From Mycetocola_A sp015752285 (GTDB lineage Bacteria > Actinomycetota > Actinomycetes > Actinomycetales > Microbacteriaceae), in assembly GCF_015752285.1 (NCBI RefSeq), contig NZ_JADOUY010000002.1, forward strand, positions 567,303 through 631,302: a stretch of 64,000 bases of DNA, read 5' to 3'. A program made the translations under genes and the position numbers. Below the pieces are notes generated by a model. The model was not told where the DNA came from, did not search any database, and saw only the letters and a program-made list of their open reading frames with translations. Below are positions 27,176 through 36,005 of the stretch, piece after piece. The stretch's first letter is position 1; each line of letters begins with the position of its first letter.

Positions 27176-29542
27176 TCAACCGGCGTCGGCGTCTCCGGCC
27201 GGTTCGGATGCGTCGTCGAGCGCACGCGGCCCCCGGGTCACGAGGAGCGCGAACTGTTCGGCGTCGATGATCCGCAAGCCGAGTTCTTCGGCTTTGCCGA
27301 GCTTTGACCCTGCCCCCGGCCCGGCGGCCACGAAGTCGGTCTTCTTCGAAACACTCGATGCCGCCTTGCCACCGGCCGCGAGAATCGCCTCCTGCGCTCC
27401 CTCGCGGGTGAAACCGTCGAGCGAGCCGGTGGCGACGACGGTGACCCCGGCGAGCACCCCTCCACCCGCGGCAGCCGCACCAGGCCCCGGGTGCCCTGGG
27501 GTGGAGAACTGCACTCCGGCTGCGGTCCAGCGGTCGACGATCTGGCGATGCCAGTCGACGTCGAACCAGTCGATAACGGCGTCAGCGATGATCGAACCGA
27601 CGCCGTCGGTCTCGGCGAGCTGTTCGCGACTGGCTGCTCGGATGGCATCCAGCGATCCGAAATAGTCGGCGAGGGCACGGGCAGCGACGGGGCCGACGTG
27701 ACGGATGTTGAGCGAGACCAGGATGCGCCACAACGGCTTCTCCTTTGCCGACTGCAGGTTCTGCAGGAGTTCGAGGGCGCTCTTCGACGGGACGGAGCCC
27801 TCGTTTCCGGCGAATTCCGTCACGTCCGGGTCGAAAGCACCGTCTTTGCGAAGGTTGCGTTTGCGTCTGAACGGTGTGACCCGCTTGACCTCGCCATCGT
27901 CACCGAGCTTGGGCAGCCCGGTTTCGAAGTCGAAGACCGTCACGGTCACCGGGAAGAGGTCTTCGATGGTCAGGTCGAAGAGGCCGGCTTCTGAAACATC
28001 GCCGTTCTCGTCTGCGAGCGGTGCCTTCGACGGTTCGAGCGGCTGGCTGAGAGCTGCCGCCGCGACCTCCCCGAGCCCTTCGACGTCGAGAGCTCCACGC
28101 GACCCGACATGTTCGACCCGACCCCGCACCTGTGCAGGACAAGATCGGGAGTTCGGGCACCGCAGGTCTTTGTCGCCCTCCTTCGCCGGGCGCAGCGGCG
28201 TGCCACACGACGGGCAGTCCTCGGGCATGACGAACGCGCGCTCCGTCCCGTCTCGCAACTCGACCACCGGGCCGAGGATCTCGGGGATCACGTCTCCGGC
28301 CTTGCGCAGCACAACAGTGTCACCGATCAGAACACCTTTGGCCTTGACGACGTCCTGGTTGTGGAGCGTCGCCTGGCTGACGGTCGACCCGGCGACGCGC
28401 ACCGGCTCCACCTGCGCGAACGGAGTCGCTCGACCTGTCCGGCCGACACTCACCACGATGTCGAGCAGTTTCGTGTTGACCTGCTCCGGCGGATACTTGA
28501 ACGCCGTCGCCCAGCGGGGAGCCCGGCTGGTTGCGCCGAGTTCGTCGTGGAGCGCCAGCTCATCGACCTTGATGACGATGCCGTCGATCTCGTGCTCGAC
28601 GCTCGCCCGATTCTCGCCGTAGTGCTCGATGAAACCGACGACGCCGTCGATCGTGTCGAAGACGCGGTAGTGGGTCGAGGTGGGCAGCCCCCACTCCGAC
28701 AGCACGCCGTACACCTCTGATTGCGCTGACACCGGTGGATTTGGCCAGGCACCCACCCCGTGTACGAGCATCTGCAGTCGCCCGAGCCGATTCTCCATGA
28801 GCTTCAGCTGGGCGGCGTTCTTGCTCTCTGCCTTCTGGCGCAGGCTGCCGCTGGCCGCGTTGCGCGGGTTCGCGAAGACCTTCTCGCCGGCAGCGAGCTG
28901 GAGTTCGTTGAGTTCGCGGAACGCCTCGACGGGGAAAAAGATCTCCCCACGCACCTCGACGAGGGCAGGATGCCCCTCGCCGGCAAGCCGGGTCGGGATC
29001 GATCTGATCGCGGCGACGTTCTCGGTGACGTCTTCTCCGACGACACCGTCACCCCTCGTCGCCGCACTGACAAGGCGCCCGTTCTCGTAACGCAGGTTGA
29101 CGGCGAGTCCGTCGATCTTGAGTTCGGTGAGGTAGTGGACCGACCGGCCGGACGCCCGTTCCACCCGCTCGCCCCACGCACGCAACTCGTCTGCGGAGAA
29201 GACGTTGTCGAGGCTGAGCATGCGTTCGGCATGGGTGACGGGGTCGAACAGAGAAGCCTGCGCCCGCCCGCCGACGGTCTGCGTCGGGCTGTCCTGGCCC
29301 TGCAGTTCAGGGAAGAAATGCTCGAGCTGTTCGAGTCGGTGCATCATGCCGTCGTACTCGGCGTCTGAGACGAGCGAGGCATCCTGCTCGTAGTAGGCGT
29401 CGCGAAGTTCGAGGATGCGTGTGGTCAGCGCTGCAGCCTCGGCCGCAGCCGTCTCGAGGTTTTTCGGAGTGCTCTGCGCAGGCATGCTCTGGGCGGTCGT
29501 GCCGTCGTTGCCTGTGCTCGTCGTGTCGGTGCTCTCTGTCAC
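27176..29542 (-). CDS. ligA: NAD-dependent DNA ligase with enlarged helix-hairpin-helix region
   Basis: 788-residue essential ligase sealing nicks with NAD+. Domains in order: Ia and adenylation with the nucleophile Lys in LTELKIDGLAV (Lys142), OB fold, four-cysteine zinc finger (CPSCGTPLRP to CPNSRSCPAQ), HhH region, and a BRCT domain (GVTVVATGSLDGFTREGAQE). The protein is about 110 residues longer than the usual ~670. Most of the extra length is an acidic/basic insert between DVEGLGEVAAAAL and KSALELLQNL within the HhH region. GTG at 29542 is leaderless. Confidence 0.95.
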   Translation of the reverse strand: MTESTDTTSTGNDGTTAQSMPAQSTPKNLETAAAEAAALTTRILELRDAYYEQDASLVSDAEYDGMMHRLEQLEHFFPELQGQDSPTQTVGGRAQASLFDPVTHAERMLSLDNVFSADELRAWGERVERASGRSVHYLTELKIDGLAVNLRYENGRLVSAATRGDGVVGEDVTENVAAIRSIPTRLAGEGHPALVEVRGEIFFPVEAFRELNELQLAAGEKVFANPRNAASGSLRQKAESKNAAQLKLMENRLGRLQMLVHGVGAWPNPPVSAQSEVYGVLSEWGLPTSTHYRVFDTIDGVVGFIEHYGENRASVEHEIDGIVIKVDELALHDELGATSRAPRWATAFKYPPEQVNTKLLDIVVSVGRTGRATPFAQVEPVRVAGSTVSQATLHNQDVVKAKGVLIGDTVVLRKAGDVIPEILGPVVELRDGTERAFVMPEDCPSCGTPLRPAKEGDKDLRCPNSRSCPAQVRGRVEHVGSRGALDVEGLGEVAAAALSQPLEPSKAPLADENGDVSEAGLFDLTIEDLFPVTVTVFDFETGLPKLGDDGEVKRVTPFRRKRNLRKDGAFDPDVTEFAGNEGSVPSKSALELLQNLQSAKEKPLWRILVSLNIRHVGPVAARALADYFGSLDAIRAASREQLAETDGVGSIIADAVIDWFDVDWHRQIVDRWTAAGVQFSTPGHPGPGAAAAGGGVLAGVTVVATGSLDGFTREGAQEAILAAGGKAASSVSKKTDFVAAGPGAGSKLGKAEELGLRIIDAEQFALLVTRGPRALDDASEPAGDADAG

Positions 29543-29548
29543 CAGCCC

Positions 29549-29554
29549 AGTCTA
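29549..29554 (-). promoter_or_regulatory. Leaderless -10 box TAGACT of ligA
   Basis: GGGCTG (six bases) separates it from the GTG start. Confidence 0.6.
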
Positions 29555-29626
29555 GGGACAGCGACCGACAGCGCCCGGAGCCATTGACAGCCGACCGCCA
29601 ACACGGGTTGTGCGGCCCTGCACTGG

Positions 29627-30889
29627 TCAGCGCACCGATCGGATCGGCACCACCGCCAGGGCCCCGAGGATCGCTGCGATCCCGGCCGCGACGAATAACG
29701 CCGTGAATCCTCCGGATGCTGCAACAGTGAACGCGCCGAGAAGCGGCGCGAACGCCTGCGGCACCGCTGTGGCAATGTTCATGATGCCCAGATCCTTGCC
29801 CCGATCTTCCTGCGCCGGGAGCACCTGTGTGGCCAGTGCCTGATCGACAGACAGGAAGCAGCCGTAGCCCAAACCGAGCAGACCGGCCGCGACGAGGGTG
29901 GCTCCGAAACTGGGCACGAATGCGAGAACAAGCGCCGCAAGTCCCTGCGCCGCTGCGGCAGCGAACACGAAGCTCTTCCGCCGGCCGAGTTTGTCGGACA
30001 ACCGACCGAGGAAGACGGAGGCAAGGATGACGAAGAGCATGTACACGAGTGTGAGCAGGAGCAGGTCGTCTTCGGGGTGTTCGACCCGCAAGCCGTACTG
30101 AAGAAAGTAGAGCAGCAACGTCGTACCGAGGGCATTGCCGATGTTCACGAGGACCCGGCCCAGGAGCGTCCAGCCGAAGTCGGGGTGCTTTCTCGGATCG
30201 ATCCAGAGTCCCGAAACGAAAGCAGTCACTGTCAGTGATCGCCGCCCGGATGCCGGTAGTGGTTCGTCGCGCAGCATCAGGAGGAACGGGAGAACCAGCG
30301 CGACGAGTGCGATCGAGACGAGCAGGTAGCCGATCACCTGCCCCAGCCCGAGGAGGGTGACGAGCGCGACACCGAGGATGATCCCGATCGCCTGTGGGGC
30401 GCTCATCCAGCCGGACACCAGCCCTCGCTGGTTCACCGGGACCTGGTCGGAGATCACAGCGGTGAGTGCAGAGGTCATCATGCAGAATCCCGAGAGTGCG
30501 CAGCACCAGAACACCCCGATCGCGACGATGTCACTCTGAAAACTGAGCAGCGCGAGCGACACAGCGAACAGGGCTGTGCCCGCTGCGATCCACGGCCGTC
30601 GACGGCCGAAGCGCGACGTCGTCCGGTCGGACAGCGCTCCGGTGAGGGGGAACACCACAAGGGCACACACCCCGGCGGCGCCGGAGATGAGGCCGAACGT
30701 CACGACGCTGTCGATCCAGTCGTCCGGCGAGACGGCGGCGTCGACCTGCAACGGCAGCAGCAGCTGGATCGGTGTGAGCTGAGCCATCCAGATCCCCAGC
30801 CAGGCTGCGGCGAAGAGGGCGATCCAGCGCGACGGCACACGCCTCGTGGGTTCGGAGAGTGTGGAAGAGCTGTGGGTCGTCGTGGACAC
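29627..30889 (-). CDS. MFS transporter
   Basis: 420 residues with about 12 membrane helices. The loop 2-3 motif is seen as GALSDRTTSRFGRRRPWIAAG, and its repeat in the second half as LGRLSDKLGRRKSFVFAAA. The GRRRPW form is common in sugar/cation symporter-like MFS and the substrate is unknown. GTG at 30889 is favoured over the TTG at 30898 because TATCTT lies seven bases before it. Confidence 0.83.
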   Translation of the reverse strand: MSTTTHSSSTLSEPTRRVPSRWIALFAAAWLGIWMAQLTPIQLLLPLQVDAAVSPDDWIDSVVTFGLISGAAGVCALVVFPLTGALSDRTTSRFGRRRPWIAAGTALFAVSLALLSFQSDIVAIGVFWCCALSGFCMMTSALTAVISDQVPVNQRGLVSGWMSAPQAIGIILGVALVTLLGLGQVIGYLLVSIALVALVLPFLLMLRDEPLPASGRRSLTVTAFVSGLWIDPRKHPDFGWTLLGRVLVNIGNALGTTLLLYFLQYGLRVEHPEDDLLLLTLVYMLFVILASVFLGRLSDKLGRRKSFVFAAAAAQGLAALVLAFVPSFGATLVAAGLLGLGYGCFLSVDQALATQVLPAQEDRGKDLGIMNIATAVPQAFAPLLGAFTVAASGGFTALFVAAGIAAILGALAVVPIRSVR

Positions 30890-30896
30890 GCCAGTC

Positions 30897-30902
30897 AAGA
30901 TA
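30897..30902 (-). promoter_or_regulatory. Leaderless -10 box TATCTT of the MFS gene
   Basis: GACTGGC (seven bases) precedes the GTG. Confidence 0.5.
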
Positions 30903-31006
30903 CCCGAGCAACCAGCCCGCAGGGGTGAATGTGATACCCCCTGTTCGTGCCCGCGACCTGCTGCCGTGCCGGTGAGGCCATACTGGCGAGGATTCGGCGG
31001 GTGGAA

Positions 31007-32131
31007 TCAGGCGGTAGCGGGCACGGCGCTGACGGTGCGGTCGATCGTGCACTGACCGAGCACACGCGTTCCGACGTAGACGACGGCGGTCTGCCCGGGA
31101 GCGACACCGTCGAGCGGCGTCTCCGGTCGGATCATCAGCTCGGGTTCGCCGGTTGCAGCGTTCGGCTGGACGACGGCGACGGCGGGGACCGGATCCGCGT
31201 GGGCACGAATCTGCACGTCGCAGGCGAATGCGAGGTCCGGCTGATCGGGTGCCAGCCCGGCCCAGGTGAACCGTGAGCCGGCGATCTCGGCGATGGCGAG
31301 GGCTTCCTTCGGACCGACGACGACCTCATTGGTCTTCGGCCGGACCTCGAGAACAAACCGTGGGCGTCCGTCAGGGTCAGGAACACCCAGGTTCAGGCCG
31401 CGGCGCTGCCCGACGGTGAACGCGGCGGCGCCCTCGTGGGAGCCGACGACGGAACCTGTCCGGTCGAGGATCTCGCCCTTCTCCGCTCCAACACGCTCGG
31501 CCAGCCAGCCACGGGTGTCGCCGTCAGGGATGAAGCAGATGTCGTGGCTGTCGGGTTTGTTCGCGACGCTGAATCCGCGTTCGGCCGCTTCGGCCCGCAC
31601 CTCTGCCTTCGACGGCGTCGCCCCGAGCGGGAACATGGAGTGGGCGATCTGCTCGGTGGTGAGCACGCCAAGGACATAGCTCTGGTCTTTGGCCCAGGCG
31701 CTGGCACGGTGCAGTTCCCGGTTGCCGTCTGCATCCGTCAGGATCGTCGCGTAGTGCCCGGTGCAGACCGCATCGAAGCCGAGGTCGATCGCCTTCTCGA
31801 GGAGGGCTGCGAACTTGATCTTCTCGTTGCAGCGCATGCACGGGTTCGGAGTGCGGCCGGCGGCGTACTCGGCGATGAAGTCGTCGACGACGTCGAGTTT
31901 GAACCGCTCGGAGAAGTCCCAGACGTAGTACGGGATTCCGATGATGTTGGCGGCGCGCTGCGCATCCATTGAGTCCTCAATGGTGCAGCAACCCCGGCTG
32001 CCGGTGCGGAGGGTGCCGGGCATCCGGCTGAGGGCAAGGTGCACACCGACCACGTCGTGACCCGCTTCGACTGCGCGCGCTGCGGCTACTGCGGAGTCGA
32101 CCCCGCCGGACATTGCTGCTAAAACCTTCAC
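31007..32131 (-). CDS. mnmA: tRNA-specific 2-thiouridylase
   Basis: 374-residue enzyme that thiolates U34 of Lys, Glu and Gln tRNAs. The PP-loop is AAMSGGVDSAVAAARA (residues 5-20). Catalytic cysteines lie in TPNPCMRCNEKIKF and PDSHDICFIPDGD. The sulfur comes from the cysteine desulfurase encoded immediately upstream (gap 44 bp). A TAGACT box six bases before the GTG gives it an own leaderless promoter. Confidence 0.96.
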   Translation of the reverse strand: MKVLAAMSGGVDSAVAAARAVEAGHDVVGVHLALSRMPGTLRTGSRGCCTIEDSMDAQRAANIIGIPYYVWDFSERFKLDVVDDFIAEYAAGRTPNPCMRCNEKIKFAALLEKAIDLGFDAVCTGHYATILTDADGNRELHRASAWAKDQSYVLGVLTTEQIAHSMFPLGATPSKAEVRAEAAERGFSVANKPDSHDICFIPDGDTRGWLAERVGAEKGEILDRTGSVVGSHEGAAAFTVGQRRGLNLGVPDPDGRPRFVLEVRPKTNEVVVGPKEALAIAEIAGSRFTWAGLAPDQPDLAFACDVQIRAHADPVPAVAVVQPNAATGEPELMIRPETPLDGVAPGQTAVVYVGTRVLGQCTIDRTVSAVPATA

Positions 32132-32137
32132 CCGAGC

Positions 32138-32143
32138 AGTCTA
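32138..32143 (-). promoter_or_regulatory. Leaderless -10 box TAGACT of mnmA
   Basis: GCTCGG (six bases) precedes the GTG. Confidence 0.6.
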
Positions 32144-32175
32144 CGCGCCTGTTTCTGAGCGCCGCCTTGGCGGCG

Positions 32176-33396
32176 TCAGGCGCCGAGGCTGGTGCTGCGG
32201 TCGGCGAAACCGGCCCTGGCCGCCTGCGCGTACGCGCCAGGAAGGGCGGAGAGCAGTGCGTCGACGTCGGCGTCTGTCGTCGTGTGGCCGAGCGTCACCC
32301 GCAGTGCTCCCCTGGCCTCGATCTCACTCCTGCCCATGGCGCGGAGCACGTGTGACGGTTCCGGGATGCCGGCCTGACAGGCTGACCCTGTTGACACGGA
32401 AACCCCGGCCATGTCGAGGAGGAACAGGAGCGAGTCCCCCTCGCAGCCGGCGACGGCCACATGGACGTTACCCGGCAACCTGCCGGCGCCAGACGGTCCG
32501 TTGAGCGTCGCAGCAGGAACAGACGATCGGATGCCGTCGATGAGCCGGTCGCGCAACCCGCCCAGTCTCACGGCCTCGGCCTCCCGGTTTCTGGCGGCGT
32601 GGGTGGCTGCGACGGCGAACGCAACAGCCCCGGCCACGTCCTGGGTGCCTGACCGCACTTGGCGCTGCTGGCCGCCGCCGTGCAGCAACGGTTCGACGAT
32701 GGCGGAGCGGGAGAGCACGAGCGCTCCGACTCCCACCGGTCCCCCGATCTTGTGCGCAGACACGCTCATCGCGACGAGTCCCGATCCGCCGGAGCTCCCC
32801 GAGGCGGAGCGGACGGCAGCGAAATCGGTTTCGAGGTAACCGTATGCGGCGACGGCGTCGAGGTGAACGGGGACCCCGGCGGCTGCAGCGTGTGCACTGA
32901 TCTCACGGACGGGCTGGATGCTGCCCACTTCGTTGTTGGCCCAGAGCAGGGTGACGAGAGCGACACTGTCGCCGTGACGGGCGAGCGCAGCCCTCACGTC
33001 GTCAGGACGGACGAGCCCGTCCTCGTCGAGCGGGAGCCAGTCGACGATGGCCCCCTCATGCTGTTCGAGCCATTCGAGGGTGTCGATGGTGGCGTGGTGC
33101 TCACCGCCGGGGGCGAGGATGACAGGCCTCGAAGCTCCCCGGTTCCTGAACCACCAGATGCCCTTCACGGCAAGGTTCACTGCCTCGGTCCCACCCGACG
33201 TGAGGACGACCTCGATCGGGTCGCAACCGAGGGTGGCAGCGATCTCCTCGCGTGCTTCCTCGAGCATCCGTTTCGCGGACTGTCCCTGCGAGTGAATGGA
33301 TGCCGGATTCCCGACGGTTCCGAGAGCGTGCGCGTACGCATCGATCGCTTCGAGGAGCATCGGGGTCGTTGCCGCATGGTCCAGATACACGACCAT
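32176..33396 (-). CDS. Cysteine desulfurase (IscS/NifS type)
   Basis: 406-residue PLP enzyme releasing sulfur from cysteine as a persulfide. It begins MVVYLDHAATTPM, the family N-terminus. The PLP lysine is in MSVSAHKIGGPVG; the catalytic Cys is in VSTGSACQAGIPEPSHVLRA. It probably hands sulfur to MnmA next door. The start at 33396 has GGGAG upstream with six bases spacing; the longer frame from 33435 extends into the divergent glgX promoter. Confidence 0.93.
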   Translation of the reverse strand: MVVYLDHAATTPMLLEAIDAYAHALGTVGNPASIHSQGQSAKRMLEEAREEIAATLGCDPIEVVLTSGGTEAVNLAVKGIWWFRNRGASRPVILAPGGEHHATIDTLEWLEQHEGAIVDWLPLDEDGLVRPDDVRAALARHGDSVALVTLLWANNEVGSIQPVREISAHAAAAGVPVHLDAVAAYGYLETDFAAVRSASGSSGGSGLVAMSVSAHKIGGPVGVGALVLSRSAIVEPLLHGGGQQRQVRSGTQDVAGAVAFAVAATHAARNREAEAVRLGGLRDRLIDGIRSSVPAATLNGPSGAGRLPGNVHVAVAGCEGDSLLFLLDMAGVSVSTGSACQAGIPEPSHVLRAMGRSEIEARGALRVTLGHTTTDADVDALLSALPGAYAQAARAGFADRSTSLGA

Positions 33397-33439
33397 TCCG
33401 CTCTCCCGCCCTGTGTACTCGCGCCCTGTGCGCACTCAC

Positions 33440-33445
33440 TACTCT
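33440..33445 (+). promoter_or_regulatory. Leaderless -10 box TACTCT of glgX
   Basis: Seven bases before the ATG at 33453, in the 56-bp gap to the divergent cysteine desulfurase gene. Confidence 0.55.
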
Positions 33446-33452
33446 AGAACGC

Positions 33453-35507
33453 ATGACTCCGACCGACTCCCTTCACGACCTCGGTGTCCGAGTCACCTCG
33501 CACGGCGGCGAGCTGCGCGTGTGGTCGGCGAGTGCCGACCAGATGGAACTCGTGATCTTCGACGACACCGACCCGCACTGGGTGACTAAAACGGTCCAGA
33601 TGAAGAGGGGCGCAGACGACGTCTGGGTCGGACGGTCGCGAAGCCTCCGCGTTGGAACCCGCTACTCGGTGCGGGTGTCAGGGTCGTCGTCGCCGACATC
33701 GGCCTTCAACCCGACGCGCGACCTCATCGACCCGTACGCGCGCGGGCTCGTGCGTGTCGGAGCAGGCCAGTACCGATCCGCCGTCGTCGACACCGACTTC
33801 GACTGGGGCGATGTTGCCAAACCTGCTGTTCCTCTCGACCGGACCGTCATCTACGAAGCCCATGCCAAAGGCATCTCCAAGCTCAACCGCCACGTGCCCG
33901 AGACGTTGCGCGGAAGCTACGCCGGCCTGGCCCACGATGCGTCGATCAGTTACCTCCACGATCTCGGTGTCACCGCCGTCGAGTTGCTTCCCGTTCACGC
34001 CTTCGTCTCAGAACAGCGCCTCATCCGTCAGGGTCTGACCAACTACTGGGGTTACAACACCCTCAACTTCTTCACCCCGCACGCCCCATACGCGTCGCGC
34101 GCCGCGCAGTCCGCCGGCCCTGCCGCCATCCTGCGGGAGTTCAAGGGCATGGTCCGGTTGTTGCATGAGGCTGGAATCGAGGTCATCCTCGATGTGGTCT
34201 ACAACCACACGGCTGAGGAAGGCCGCGGCGGCCCGACCACGAGCCTGCGTGGCATCGACAACGACGCCTACTACCGACAGACGGCCACCGGCGACTACAT
34301 CGACGTCACCGGCTGTGGTAACAGCCTCGATACCTCGCACCCTGCCGCTCGGCGCCTCGTGATGGATTCCCTTCGGTACTGGGCCAATGAGGTCCAGATC
34401 GACGGTTTCCGGTTCGACCTCGCAGTGACACTCGGCAGAAACGCGGAGCACGAGTTCGATCGCAATCACGAGCTCCTCTCCGCCATCGTGTCCGACCCGA
34501 CACTCGCCGGGGTCAAGATGATCTCCGAGCCGTGGGACGTCGGGATCGATGGCTGGCAGACCGGCAACTTCCCAACCGGCTGGATCGACTGGAACGACAG
34601 GTACCGCGACCGCACCAGAAATTTCTGGTTGTCGGATGTCGACTACGCCAGGCGGGCAAGCACGGCGCCCGTGGGCATCGGCGGGTTCGCGACACGGCTC
34701 GCCGGATCGAGCAACACGTTCTCCGGTGAGCGGGGGCCGCTGGCATCCGTCAACCTCATCACCGCGCACGACGGCTTCACCCTCGCCGACATCGTCTCCT
34801 ACGACGTCAAACACAACGTCGGAAACGGCGAGTCGAACCGCGACGGGACCGACAACAACCGGTCGTTCAACCACGGCGCCGAGGGCCCGACCAGCGATGA
34901 GACGATCCTCGCGACCAGGCGAAAGGCGATGAGGAACCTGCTCGGCACCCTTCTGCTCTCCGCAGGCGTGCCGATGCTCACCGCCGGCGACGAATACGGT
35001 CGGACACAGCGGGGCAACAACAACGCGTACTGCCACGATTCCGAACTCACCTGGCTCAGCTTCCCGGTCGACAAATGGCAGCACAACCTGTTCGCCCATG
35101 CCCGCAGGCTGACCGAGTTGCGGCGTGAGAACCCGGCGCTGCGGCCGGTGCGGTTCGGCCGATCCGGCGAGACAGTGCCGAGCGCCAGCCAGATGGACTG
35201 GTACGACCAGTCCGGCGCGACGATGAGTGAAGACGACTGGACGAGTGCGCGCAACCGCACACTGCAGTACGTCGCAGCAAGCACACCAGAGGTCGAGGAC
35301 TTCAACCGCATCCTGCTCATCGTTCACGGCGTCGAGGCCGACGTGACCGTCACCCTCCCCCTGCACGACGGGGTCACGCACTATGAACTTCTGTGGCGAA
35401 GCGACGACGAGACCCCGCTCACAGCTGTGTCCACGTTCGTCCCGGGCGACACGATCGAGGTCGCGGCCACCTCCATGCAGTTGTTCCGAGCGATCTCAGC
35501 AGACTGA
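33453..35507 (+). CDS. glgX: Glycogen debranching enzyme GlgX
   Basis: 684-residue GH13 enzyme hydrolysing alpha-1,6 branches in phosphorylase-trimmed glycogen. An N-terminal CBM48 segment is followed by the barrel with the nucleophile in IDGFRFDLAVTLGR, the acid in MISEPWDVGIDGWQTGNFP and the third acid in LITAHDGFTLADIVSY. The EPWDVG form marks GlgX/isoamylase rather than the branching enzyme. The start at 33453 is set by the leaderless box. The tRNA deacylase gene follows two bases after the stop. Confidence 0.94.
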   Translation: MTPTDSLHDLGVRVTSHGGELRVWSASADQMELVIFDDTDPHWVTKTVQMKRGADDVWVGRSRSLRVGTRYSVRVSGSSSPTSAFNPTRDLIDPYARGLVRVGAGQYRSAVVDTDFDWGDVAKPAVPLDRTVIYEAHAKGISKLNRHVPETLRGSYAGLAHDASISYLHDLGVTAVELLPVHAFVSEQRLIRQGLTNYWGYNTLNFFTPHAPYASRAAQSAGPAAILREFKGMVRLLHEAGIEVILDVVYNHTAEEGRGGPTTSLRGIDNDAYYRQTATGDYIDVTGCGNSLDTSHPAARRLVMDSLRYWANEVQIDGFRFDLAVTLGRNAEHEFDRNHELLSAIVSDPTLAGVKMISEPWDVGIDGWQTGNFPTGWIDWNDRYRDRTRNFWLSDVDYARRASTAPVGIGGFATRLAGSSNTFSGERGPLASVNLITAHDGFTLADIVSYDVKHNVGNGESNRDGTDNNRSFNHGAEGPTSDETILATRRKAMRNLLGTLLLSAGVPMLTAGDEYGRTQRGNNNAYCHDSELTWLSFPVDKWQHNLFAHARRLTELRRENPALRPVRFGRSGETVPSASQMDWYDQSGATMSEDDWTSARNRTLQYVAASTPEVEDFNRILLIVHGVEADVTVTLPLHDGVTHYELLWRSDDETPLTAVSTFVPGDTIEVAATSMQLFRAISAD

Positions 35508-35509
35508 CC

Positions 35510-35998
35510 GTGGCCAGAAAGAACGCGGCATCGACGCCGGCGACCGTCGCTCTCACCGCTACGGGCATCAGCTTCACCCCACATCCGTACCTGCACGACC
35601 CCGCTGCGGCGAGCTTCGGTCTTGAGGCGGCCGAAGCTCTGGGGGTCGACGCCGACCGCGTCTTCAAGACGCTTCTTGCCGACGTCGACGGAACGCTCGT
35701 CGTCGGTGTCGTCCCGGTGACGGCACAACTGGACCTCAAACTGCTGGCGATGGCTGTCGGCGGCAAACGCGCGGCCATGGCGGAACCCGCACTGGCCGAA
35801 CGCCGGACCGGCTATGTGGTCGGTGGAATCAGTCCGATCGGGCAGAGAAGCCGGCTGCGCACGGTGATCGACGGGTCAGCGACGACATGGGCCAGCGTCT
35901 TCGTCTCCGGAGGCCGGCGAGGCCTCGACATCGAACTGTCGCCTCTCGACCTCATCACCGTGACCGGCGCGACGCTCGCCGCGATCGCCAGGCGCTGA
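35510..35998 (+). CDS. ybaK: Cys-tRNA(Pro) deacylase, YbaK/EbsC family
   Basis: 162-residue trans-editing enzyme that hydrolyses mischarged Cys-tRNA(Pro). Family landmarks: FGLEAAEALGVDADRVFKTLLADVDG, VPVTAQLDLKLLAMAVGGKRAAMA and the GYVVGGISPIGQR pocket. GTG at 35510 begins two bases after glgX stops, so it is probably translated from the glgX mRNA despite having no metabolic link. Confidence 0.9.
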   Translation: MARKNAASTPATVALTATGISFTPHPYLHDPAAASFGLEAAEALGVDADRVFKTLLADVDGTLVVGVVPVTAQLDLKLLAMAVGGKRAAMAEPALAERRTGYVVGGISPIGQRSRLRTVIDGSATTWASVFVSGGRRGLDIELSPLDLITVTGATLAAIARR

Positions 35999-36005
35999 AC
36001 GACCG

